Part shown: positions 1 through 4,748 of the stretch, one piece after another | How positions within the stretch are numbered: position 1 is the first letter of the stretch | Layout of the letters: each line of letters begins with the position of its first letter | Assembly (NCBI GenBank): GCA_003663565.1 | Contig: QMTT01000067.1 | Location: forward strand, 1-5,876 | Reading direction: 5' to 3' | Length of the DNA stretch: 5,876 nt | From: Thermoplasmata archaeon | GTDB lineage: Archaea > Thermoplasmatota > B47-G6 > B47-G6B > 47-G6 | The notes under the pieces: model-generated | Databases searched by the model: none | Seen by the model: the letters and a program-made list of their open reading frames with translations, nothing else | Told to the model about the DNA's origin: nothing | Translations under genes and position numbers: made by a program

Positions 1-537
1 AAACGGTATCATAAGAACTACTTCTGAAAACTTCTCTAAAAAGCGTGCTATTATATTACCCATAAGCCACAAAATTATTAAGATCCTGATTAAACAACAA
101 TAGCGAAAAAATAGGCATTTTAAAGATAACTAAAACCCGTCAATAGTAGAATAATCCCATAAAAGTATAACATGCAGCGCAGGATAATACTCGTGTTTTT
201 AATCCTTCTATAGCCAGGTTATGGGATTCAATTCAAGGTAATGAAGATTTTTTCTAGAAAGATAGTAATTCCAGTGAACCTGGAATCCTGCGCACCATTA
301 AGAACGTGACAGACAAAAACATCATTCCCAAGTCAGATATGATCCAACTGTCAATGAAAATTTAGACAAAACTGAGGCCTGTCTGTAATATCTTAGATTT
401 GATGTCGTATTAATATCTTCATGAAGTTTCATGGATCCACATGTGCTCATTTGCAAATTATTTGAGTGCTAATTGTTATTTTGTTTGATGACTGACTTAG
501 AATGTGCCCTGTTAGACAAAATTACTATAATAAAATA
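1..537. other. AT-rich region with no supportable intact gene
   Basis: This stretch has no open frame of useful length on either strand, no tRNA-like or rRNA-like segment and no CRISPR-like periodic repeat. It is more AT-rich than the coding part of the window. It contains short broken reading frames (see the entry at 172-365), a 7-bp stem with a 5-nt loop at 268-286, a palindrome at 417-426, and a 10-bp direct repeat (TTAGACAAAA) at 362-371 and 512-521. None of these alone points to a function. The best reading is an intergenic or eroded region left of the ABC operon. Confidence 0.6.
172..365 (+). pseudogene. Possible remnant of a secreted-protein gene
   Basis: An ATG at 172 begins a peptide with two arginines and a hydrophobic stretch (MQRRIILVFLILL), the form of a signal-peptide start. 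It hits TAG after 13 codons. The same frame is then open to a TGA at 307-309, so one stop interrupts a 45-codon reading. From 258 another plus frame is open to a TAG at 363-365 and reads like a polar extracellular protein (NSSEPG, KNVTDKN). Together this could be a decayed gene with one nonsense change and one frameshift. The stretches are short enough to arise by chance in AT-rich DNA, and the minus strand offers a rival 34-residue open stretch over roughly the same bases. No family is recognised. Confidence 0.2.
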
Positions 538-709
538 ATGGTGTTACGTATAGTATTCACCGAAGTATATTTTTCAAGTCAGGAAAGATCTCTTTGAAGT
601 TACGCGCGTGGCTAGATCTTTGAGTTTCTCAAGGAGTGAAGCAATGCACAGGGCCATGAAGATGTTCATAAACCATTATCGTAACAGCGGTGAGCTACCG
701 CTGCCCTAA
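538..709 (+). pseudogene. Ribbon-helix-helix (CopG/VapB-like) protein fragment, disrupted
   Basis: The frame that ends at TAA 707-709 encodes EVTRVARSLSFSRSEAMHRA followed by MKMFINHYRNSGELPLP. The FSRSE turn followed by an amphipathic helix is the usual helix-turn-helix half of ribbon-helix-helix DNA-binding proteins, which are common as archaeal antitoxins and small repressors. This frame has no ATG, GTG or TTG near its beginning: it opens after a TAG at 551-553, and its first usable codon (GTG 605) is already inside helix 1. An ATG at 538, just after an AT-rich TATA-like stretch, starts MVLRIVFTEVYF, which could be the beta-strand, but that frame stops at TGA 595-597, one base out of register. 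A +1 skip near 590-597 would join them. An ATG at 644 behind AAGGAG could make only a 21-residue peptide. It converges on the ATPase gene. Whether this is a live frameshifted gene or a relic is open. Confidence 0.4.
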
Positions 710-713
710 AGGG
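685..713. other. GC-rich stem-loop between convergent genes
   Basis: CAGCGGT (685-691) and ACCGCTG (697-703) form a perfect 7-bp stem with a 5-nt loop. Directly after it CCCT-AA-AGGG (704-713) forms a second small inverted repeat that contains the TAA of the ribbon-helix-helix fragment. The element lies 24 bases downstream of the ATPase stop codon and stands out against AT-rich surroundings. It could act as a transcript 3'-end structure for either convergent unit or be a protein-binding site. There is no T-run next to it, so an intrinsic terminator is not clearly indicated. Confidence 0.4.
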
Positions 714-736
714 TGGAGAGGATGTCAGAGGTAGCT

Positions 737-1399
737 CTAGCAGATGTCATATCCTAGCTCTCTGGGATCGCAGTAAGGACCATGATATGTTACTTTCGCA
801 CTGTCTATTAGTATTAAATAATCGAACTTCATCCTGAGCGGTATATGGCTTATTATGATCATGTCAGCCTCTTTATTATCTAGTATTTCAGAGATCACTC
901 GCCTACCGTTTGCGTCAAGGCCACTAAAAGGCTCGTCTATTACTATGAGATCCCTGTTGGATGCTGTAGCGATCAATAAACTGGCCCTCCTCCTCATGCC
1001 CCTACTGAGCTCTCCAAGCCTCTTATTAATATGTTCTAAAAGACCTAGTCGCTCAGCAACTCGAGTTACTTGCTCCGATCCGTAGGATTCTGCCAGTATG
1101 TCCAGGAGTGTTCTTACCCTTAGGTTTTCCGGAAGCTCGTCTTTATCTCGGACATAAGTAAGGTGCCTATACAGCTTTTCCGATTCTCTGAGAGGATCTA
1201 CGCCTAGTATGCGAACCTGCCCCCTCTTAGGCCTCATGAGGCCTAGAAGGACCTTTATTAGCGTAGTCTTACCACTACCGTTCGGGCCCACTATGAGGAC
1301 CTTACCCCTTGGAACCATGAGCTCATCTATCTGTAGTGCTACGAGCTTGCCATATCTTGCCTCCAGTCCTTGAACATAGAAGAGCTCTTCGCGATCCAT
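737..1399 (-). CDS. ABC transporter ATP-binding protein
   Basis: This 220-residue protein is the cytoplasmic ATPase of an ABC system. Seen in the sequence: a likely A-loop aromatic at Y16, Walker A GPNGSGKTT at 38-46, signature LSRGM at 131-135, Walker B LIVIDEP at 151-157 with catalytic E156, D-loop SGLD at 159-162 and switch histidine H185. All ATP-hydrolysis residues are present, so it should be active. The Q-loop glutamine position, in YVRDKDELPENL (about 82-93), appears to be D or R; ABC-2-type exporter ATPases often have E there. The RGMRRR signature also resembles ABC-2 exporters rather than solute importers. It is short, with only about 35 residues after the switch histidine and no regulatory domain. 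The ATG at 1399 is fixed by a perfect SD seven bases upstream. It is the last gene of the operon with the permease-like and small secreted proteins, so they probably form one complex. The substrate cannot be read from sequence. Confidence 0.95.
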   Translation of the reverse strand: MDREELFYVQGLEARYGKLVALQIDELMVPRGKVLIVGPNGSGKTTLIKVLLGLMRPKRGQVRILGVDPLRESEKLYRHLTYVRDKDELPENLRVRTLLDILAESYGSEQVTRVAERLGLLEHINKRLGELSRGMRRRASLLIATASNRDLIVIDEPFSGLDANGRRVISEILDNKEADMIIISHIPLRMKFDYLILIDSAKVTYHGPYCDPRELGYDIC

Positions 1400-1406
1400 A
1401 TTAGAG

Positions 1407-1415
1407 CCACCTCCT
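1407..1415 (-). promoter_or_regulatory. Strong Shine-Dalgarno of the ATPase gene
   Basis: The minus strand reads AGGAGGTGG here, a near-complete match to the archaeal 16S 3' end, seven bases before the ATPase ATG at 1399. A TAG at 1416-1414 in the +1 frame of the upstream gene overlaps this site. That would place termination of the extended upstream protein exactly at the ATPase initiation signal, a typical arrangement for translational coupling. Confidence 0.85.
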
Positions 1416-1510
1416 ACTCTTGGGTAGTAAATTCGACGTATACGCTAGGCGTTCCAGGCAAAATAGTGCAGTTACTGTCAATGAGAACCCTTATTTTGGC
1501 TATCAGAAAC
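1414..1510 (-). other. +1-frame C-terminal extension of the small secreted protein
   Basis: Downstream of about 1507 the +1 frame is open and protein-like. It reads LIAKIRVLIDSNCTILPGTP and then SVYVEFTTQE, ending at TAG 1416-1414. The alternating hydrophobic pattern fits beta-strands and continues the style of the upstream protein, and it supplies a second cysteine that could pair with the one in AECGKN. The recorded frame instead ends in a polar tail at 1478 and leaves a 78-base gap inside an otherwise tight operon. Reading 1876 to 1414 gives 154 codons including the stop plus exactly one extra base. The slip most likely lies in the T-rich stretch at 1507-1516 (minus-strand TTTTATGTTT). Confidence 0.6.
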
Positions 1511-1876
1511 ATAAAACATACTATCCCTTTTGACATGTGCTGAAAGGGTTGTGCCGTTACTAGTAAACTGCTCATCGCCGATGAAAACGGTAATGACTAC
1601 GGGAGAGGGATTCTTACCACATTCAGCCCTAAACCTTAGCAGCGTTATGTTGATAGATGTCTCTCCAGGCCTCAGAAGCGTTGTAACGGGCCATTCATAT
1701 ACCACGGGCTTCCTCAATTCCTTGCCCACTCCTGTTAAAATTTCTAGGGCCTCAAGATTATATATGGCGTGGAATCTCGAAGGGAGGCCATATCCAGACC
1801 TTATTGTGAGAGCTCCTGCGAAAGATCCAATAACGAATAGTATAGCAACGAGTATTGCGAACATACGGGCCCTCAT
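1478..1876 (-). CDS. Small secreted or membrane-tethered protein of the ABC operon (apparently frameshifted)
   Basis: The product begins MRARMFAILVAILFVIGSFA, a basic start plus one hydrophobic segment, so it is a signal peptide or a single N-terminal membrane anchor. The remainder is rich in beta-type strands and has sequons (NIT, NGT), as expected outside the membrane. The family is not recognised; an immunoglobulin-like or beta-sandwich fold is a guess. I chose the ATG at 1876 over the GTG at 1888 because that GTG is itself part of the SD GAGGTGG at 1891-1885. The ATG sits eight bases after that SD and overlaps the permease stop as ATGA. The frame ends after 132 residues at 1478 in a tail that does not look conserved (SDSQNKGSH). 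Skipping one base near 1507-1516 gives about 153 residues ending at 1414. It probably assembles with the permease-like protein encoded just before it. Confidence 0.75.
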   Translation of the reverse strand: MRARMFAILVAILFVIGSFAGALTIRSGYGLPSRFHAIYNLEALEILTGVGKELRKPVVYEWPVTTLLRPGETSINITLLRFRAECGKNPSPVVITVFIGDEQFTSNGTTLSAHVKRDSMFYVSDSQNKGSH

Positions 1877-1891
1877 AATGAGATCCACCTC
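1873..1891 (-). promoter_or_regulatory. SD plus ATGA stop/start overlap coupling permease and small secreted gene
   Basis: The minus strand carries GAGGTGG at 1891-1885, inside the last codons of the permease gene, then eight bases and ATG at 1876. The ATG overlaps the permease TGA (1875-1873) as ATGA. This layout implies coupled translation of the two proteins and settles the start of the second gene. Confidence 0.8.
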
Positions 1892-2682
1892 TTATATATA
1901 GCCAGCCCAAGGAATGCGAGTCCGCCAACAATAATGCCTGAACATACTCCGACAAGCCCCATAGCCGAGAGGCCAAGTCTGTCTATGCTAAGGCCAACGA
2001 GAAATCCTAGGACTATGCCGAGATCTGGTCTACCCGTGCTTGCTATAGCGTCGTAGAATAGGACCGCGGTAGCGATCATGTAGAGGACATAGCTACATGT
2101 CACTAGGGCAAAATTTCTGTCGATGCTGCTATTAAAGTAGAACTTGTATATCGCTGCTGTCATGCTCAAAAACAAGAACGCGTAGCCTAGCGATAATAGC
2201 ACGATAGGAATTAGACCAGTCCACACAACGGCGCTTAAAGATTTTCCTGAGATACTCGTTGCGGGGAGCATAGTATCCTGTAGCCTTCTTGCTATAGGAT
2301 ACACAGTTATGAAGAAAGAGACAATAAACAGCAGCCAAACCATTAGCTTTGAATCAATTAGTATCTGAAGAAACGAGTTTATGGCGTTTTCCCTTATCTC
2401 CGCTTCAGAAGGTATCGGCAGCGGATTATTAAACCCTGCGACATAGCCCCTTACCCCACTATACGGTGTTAGGGGAGAGGCATAAATCCCTGCTGAATAT
2501 GCAAACTTTGTTAGGATGAAGAATAGCCCTATTACGCTAGCGAGTATTCCGATTACGATAGCTATTATCTCTAAGGCCGAGGGATCGGAAAAAGCCAGGG
2601 AATAAAGCATCCCTATTCGGGATTGCTTTGAAGTTTTATCGTTCAAAGAGTCTTTCGCAGAAGAGCCCTTATCTTTGCCCAT
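1873..2682 (-). CDS. Six-TM permease-like subunit of the ABC system
   Basis: This 269-residue integral membrane protein has a polar, lysine-rich cytoplasmic N-terminus (1-30) and hydrophobic segments at about 36-57, 112-130, 151-176, 190-212, 219-235 and 237-262. A long, probably extracytoplasmic loop of about 55 residues (58-111) separates TM1 and TM2. The basic segment after TM2 (ARRLQDTMLPATSISGKS, 131-148) is where ABC-2-type permeases place their cytoplasmic coupling region, often with a similar arrangement around a proline. Six TMs, the size and the adjacent ATPase fit an ABC-2-like permease that would dimerise, but no diagnostic motif is visible, so the family is inferred from topology and context. 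The ATG at 2682 has a good SD (GAAGGAG) eight bases upstream and a TATA box further up, making this the first gene of the operon. Its stop overlaps the next start. Confidence 0.75.
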   Translation of the reverse strand: MGKDKGSSAKDSLNDKTSKQSRIGMLYSLAFSDPSALEIIAIVIGILASVIGLFFILTKFAYSAGIYASPLTPYSGVRGYVAGFNNPLPIPSEAEIRENAINSFLQILIDSKLMVWLLFIVSFFITVYPIARRLQDTMLPATSISGKSLSAVVWTGLIPIVLLSLGYAFLFLSMTAAIYKFYFNSSIDRNFALVTCSYVLYMIATAVLFYDAIASTGRPDLGIVLGFLVGLSIDRLGLSAMGLVGVCSGIIVGGLAFLGLAIYKRWISL

Positions 2683-2690
2683 ACCAAAGA

Positions 2691-2738
2691 CTCCTTCGTT
2701 TTTGTTCTATTTTTGTTCTAAAAAGAAATATAAAAAAT
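2691..2738 (-). promoter_or_regulatory. Promoter and SD of the ABC operon
   Basis: On the minus strand an AT box (TTTTTTATATTT, 2738-2727) lies about 27 bases before a predicted transcript start near 2705. GAAGGAG (2697-2691) follows, eight bases before the ATG at 2682, giving a leader of roughly 23 bases. The T-rich stretch from about 2743 to 2721 also looks like the terminator of surface-protein gene B, which ends at 2756, so terminator and promoter appear to share the same bases in a 73-bp spacer. Confidence 0.65.
2699..2720. repeat. Two perfect tandem 11-bp repeats at the operon start site
   Basis: TTTTTGTTCTA occurs twice with no spacer (2699-2709 and 2710-2720, plus strand; TAGAACAAAAA on the coding strand). 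The unit is about one helical turn, so both copies present the same DNA face. They lie between the TATA box and the SD and straddle the predicted transcript start, the place where an archaeal repressor operator would block initiation. A replication-slippage duplication in an AT-rich leader is the plain alternative. Confidence 0.55.
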
Positions 2739-2755
2739 TATTTAAAGGGCCAATC

Positions 2756-3745
2756 TTATCTATGCCTTCTTGACCACAGCACGAATGCTACGATAGCCAC
2801 AGCTATGAGGCCTATGGTAGAGCCTATAATTATTTCCGTCCTTATATTTACATTGTCCGCTGAGGCATTTGTCGTGATGCCCTCAGCACTCTCCTCGCCA
2901 CCTTGACCCTCGGAAGTATTATCCTCAGCAGCTCCTTCACTCGATGTAGGCTTTTTACCCGATATGAGGGATTCCATCATTTCCTTACCCTTTTCACCTC
3001 CGAATTGGAAAGCAGCTGCGAGAACAGAAGTCTTCAGATATGACTGAAACTCCGCGAAGGCCTCCTCCGGATCTGCCCCGTTTACGATATTGAACAGCGC
3101 TTGGATATACTTGTTTATAACCGCGTTGAGAAGGTTTTGTAGTACCCCTACCCTACGAGTCCAATCTAAGGAATTGTTGCTTGTGAGCATCCACTCCTCT
3201 GCGAGCCTCCTATCAATAGCGACTGCCAGATACTTCTCTCTTGAATTAAGGGAAGAGATGCTGGCAAGAGTTGTGTTATGGATTATCTTCACGTTATCTA
3301 TGGAAAATGTACTGGGCACATGCAGTATCGAGTAACTAGCTTTTTTTAGTATGTCAGGAATGCCAACGAGACCATCTATGGGAGATAATAGATCTCCCGT
3401 CCCAAATGGAGGCAGACCATAAAGTTGAAAGACAAATGCCATACGCCCCTTACCGCCATCATAGTGATATGACTGATATTCCGCGAAGGCGTTATTTTCG
3501 ACAATGATCTTTTCTAATTTCTCAGTAGTCCCATTAAGTAAGTAATCTATAACAGCGCTCAGAAGTTCTTCTTTACACTCACGAAACTTTTTAAGATCGT
3601 CTTTAACCCACCAAGGACGGTTATTTGCCGGCCGATAAATTTCAATGATCTCTCCCACAGCACTCCCGTCAAACGAGTTGTAATTTATATTCATGGCCCA
3701 AGTATGTGGTTCTAAAGGCACGCCATTCTTGAGGCATCGGAGCAT
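2756..3745 (-). CDS. Surface protein B, C-terminal part (frameshifted continuation)
   Basis: This ORF is the second half of gene B rather than a separate gene. Its first 20 or so residues are out-of-frame translation of the 3' end of the B N-terminal part; homology to paralog A starts at about N21 (NYNSFDGSAVGE). No SD precedes the ATG at 3745. Residues 55-95 match A closely (FRECKEELLSAVIDYLLNGT). Residues 123-182 also match (PIDGLVGIP, IIHNTTL, AVAIDRRL). A helical stretch of about 75 residues (185-264) is absent from A. Then come a Ser/Glu/Gly-rich stalk (265-300), one TM helix (304-324) and the basic tail WSRRHR, giving an outside-facing domain anchored at its C-terminus. The first authentic codon is near 3682. 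Sequons such as NGT and NTT suit an N-glycosylated surface protein. Function is unknown. Confidence 0.75.
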   Translation of the reverse strand: MLRCLKNGVPLEPHTWAMNINYNSFDGSAVGEIIEIYRPANNRPWWVKDDLKKFRECKEELLSAVIDYLLNGTTEKLEKIIVENNAFAEYQSYHYDGGKGRMAFVFQLYGLPPFGTGDLLSPIDGLVGIPDILKKASYSILHVPSTFSIDNVKIIHNTTLASISSLNSREKYLAVAIDRRLAEEWMLTSNNSLDWTRRVGVLQNLLNAVINKYIQALFNIVNGADPEEAFAEFQSYLKTSVLAAAFQFGGEKGKEMMESLISGKKPTSSEGAAEDNTSEGQGGEESAEGITTNASADNVNIRTEIIIGSTIGLIAVAIVAFVLWSRRHR

Positions 3746-4634
3746 GACTTATATTATACATTAACTCTCCTATTTTCGTATTATTGCCACTCTCTAGTAC
3801 CGTCTTTATTTTGTTGATCAGTATATTCAGCTGGTCTCTATGCGTAAGGTAATAGTTCACCGTGTCGTTATAGGCCTTATAGAGCTTATATAACATGTTC
3901 GTAAGGTCTAACGCCGGCCCAGCTATTGGGAGCATTCCTGCTGAAACCCACTCCTCCCCGTTCCAGTAGTTTGCGATCCAAGAACTCTTATTCACGATGA
4001 AGCTTAGCGTAATGTCAAACCTCTTGCAACATTTGTCAAATGGCATTGCACATTCCAGATAGTAGGCGTCGAAAAGCTTTATATCTACGCCGAAGTGCGT
4101 CTCGTTTATATATCTGTATACGATTAATGTTCTCTCAACGTTCAAAATGGATACAACGCTGTAATTTTCAATGTCTTCTGGTGGAGGCACAAGAACGTGA
4201 ATGAGAAGGTCAAGATGCTTATCTCTCGGATAATACGTTGAGGTTATTGTCCAGATTTTCGGTGAACCTTCTCCGAAGCCATAGTAATGCATAAAGCTAT
4301 AATATATGGATTTGACTTCCGTCCCGTTGGGAAGCGTTAGGTTGACATATGCAAAATCGCCAAAGCTTGTTCCTATAATATCTTCGGGTTTCATGGGGTT
4401 AATGAGGCTTTTATCAATGGCTTCTTGGAGGGGGATCAGGAAAAGGCTGTTGTTTTCATCGAAAAACCAAATATCACCCTCTCCGGACAAAATTATGACG
4501 TCGTAGATAGCTTCCTCTGAGTTTTGGGCTTTTATAGTGTTACTGCCTGCAATTAAAGGTAGCGTAGAGGATACCAGAAGTATCGTGAGAACAATTAAAG
4601 AACGGGTAACAGAAATTAATCGAGGATTTATCAT
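3669..4634 (-). CDS. Surface protein B, signal peptide and N-terminal part (frameshifted)
   Basis: Starting at ATG 4634, the protein begins MINPRLISVTRSLIVLTILL and continues to about IAG at 30, a clear Sec-type signal peptide. The exported part has many sequons (NLT, NGT, NYS, NET, NKS, NDT, NIS), aromatic-rich beta stretches, and a Cys cluster ECAMPFDKCC at 194-203 that paralog A lacks. Residues 206-242 are identical to A at 29 of 37 positions (for example YWNGEEWV). Residues 243-308 include an insertion of about 47 residues, largely helical, compared with A. After TYLGHEYK the frame runs into TGA at 3669. Skipping one base near 3683 continues into the 2756-3745 frame and restores the match to A, for about 625 residues in total. 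The ORF is open back to 4742, but the promoter position favours ATG 4634 or in-frame ATG 4649; 4649 would suit a leaderless transcript. No known family is recognised. Confidence 0.75.
   Translation of the reverse strand: MINPRLISVTRSLIVLTILLVSSTLPLIAGSNTIKAQNSEEAIYDVIILSGEGDIWFFDENNSLFLIPLQEAIDKSLINPMKPEDIIGTSFGDFAYVNLTLPNGTEVKSIYYSFMHYYGFGEGSPKIWTITSTYYPRDKHLDLLIHVLVPPPEDIENYSVVSILNVERTLIVYRYINETHFGVDIKLFDAYYLECAMPFDKCCKRFDITLSFIVNKSSWIANYWNGEEWVSAGMLPIAGPALDLTNMLYKLYKAYNDTVNYYLTHRDQLNILINKIKTVLESGNNTKIGELMYNISHAPMPQEWRAFRTTYLGHEYKLQLV
3680..3689 (-). other. Single-base (+1) frameshift site in surface protein B
   Basis: The minus strand reads TAT AAA T TAC here. Reading TAT-AAA, skipping one T (3683), then TAC-AAC gives YKYNSFDGSAVGE, which aligns with YTFNAFSGEAVGE of the intact paralog A. 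Without the skip, translation ends 4 codons further on. The span 4634-2756 is 1879 bases, exactly one more than a multiple of three. The extra base adjoins a short AAATT run, so slippage or a base-calling error are both possible. Confidence 0.8.
3985..4012. repeat. 28-bp identity block shared by paralogs A and B
   Basis: Bases 3985-4012 are identical to 5668-5695, and the flanking DNA is also clearly similar. The block encodes a conserved stretch within FDxTLSFIVNKS. Corresponding points in A and B are about 1.68 kb apart (5876 pairs with 4196; 5668 with 3985). This shows a tandem gene duplication recent enough to leave long DNA identities, or kept similar by gene conversion. Confidence 0.85.
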
Positions 4635-4671
4635 AACCCCAGCCCCCATATTTCGGAAGATACTGAAAGTC

Positions 4672-4680
4672 ATTTTAAAC
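4672..4680 (-). promoter_or_regulatory. TATA-box candidate of surface gene B
   Basis: GTTTAAAAT on the minus strand is centred about 27 bases before the ATG at 4649, the spacing expected for an archaeal TATA box to a leaderless start. If transcription starts there, the alternative ATG at 4634 would have a 15-base G-rich leader (GGGGGCTGGGG) with only a weak SD. Both starts keep the signal peptide. Confidence 0.45.
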
Positions 4681-4722
4681 AAAATACTCTCAACACACAT
4701 AAAAGCTTTTCTTTTTGGCCTC

Positions 4723-4745
4723 AAAATAAAAGAAAAAAGCAAAAA
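4723..4745 (-). terminator. T-rich terminator after surface gene A
   Basis: Immediately after the A stop codon the minus strand runs TTTTTGCTTTTTTCTTTTAT with almost no other bases. Archaeal RNA polymerase terminates on such T-tracts without a hairpin. Its position between A and the B promoter suggests that the two paralogs are separate transcription units. Confidence 0.65.
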
Positions 4746-4748
4746 TTA

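Noticed and set aside
268..286. The 7-bp inverted repeat at 268-286 as a terminator or operator
   Set aside because: It stands alone, with no adjacent gene end, T-tract or promoter element to give it a role.
172..298. A 127-bp MITE-like element: imperfect inverted ends at 172-185 and 285-298 (12 of 14 matching)
   Set aside because: A match of this quality is expected about once by chance in a region this size, and there is no convincing target-site duplication or second copy in the window.
362..521. The 10-bp direct repeat TTAGACAAAA at 362-371 and 512-521 as mobile-element or CRISPR remnants
   Set aside because: There are only two short copies in AT-rich DNA, with no periodic spacing and no flanking structure.
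722..757. An 11-residue ORF starting at ATG 722 (plus) as an independent gene
   Set aside because: It is too short and overlaps the ATPase 3' end; kept only as a possible relic in the finding on the ribbon-helix-helix fragment.
1888..1888. GTG at 1888 as start of the small secreted protein
   Set aside because: This GTG is part of the SD GAGGTGG; the ATG at 1876 has correct SD spacing and an ATGA overlap with the upstream stop.
1530..1901. Plus-strand ORFs at 1530-1901, 855-1085, 2628-2906, 3090-3335, 4306-4506, 4537-4752 and 5518-5712
   Set aside because: All lie antisense to supported minus-strand genes, lack suitable SD sites and have no recognisable motifs; they are shadows of the real frames.
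1758..2338. Minus-strand ORFs at 1758-1976 and 2132-2338 inside the permease and small-protein genes
   Set aside because: They are out-of-frame readings of the permease and small-protein genes and have no start signals.
2756..4634. Identification of A and B as thermopsin-like proteases or substrate-binding proteins
   Set aside because: Secretion, anchoring and location are compatible, but I see no catalytic or ligand-binding motif to support either call.
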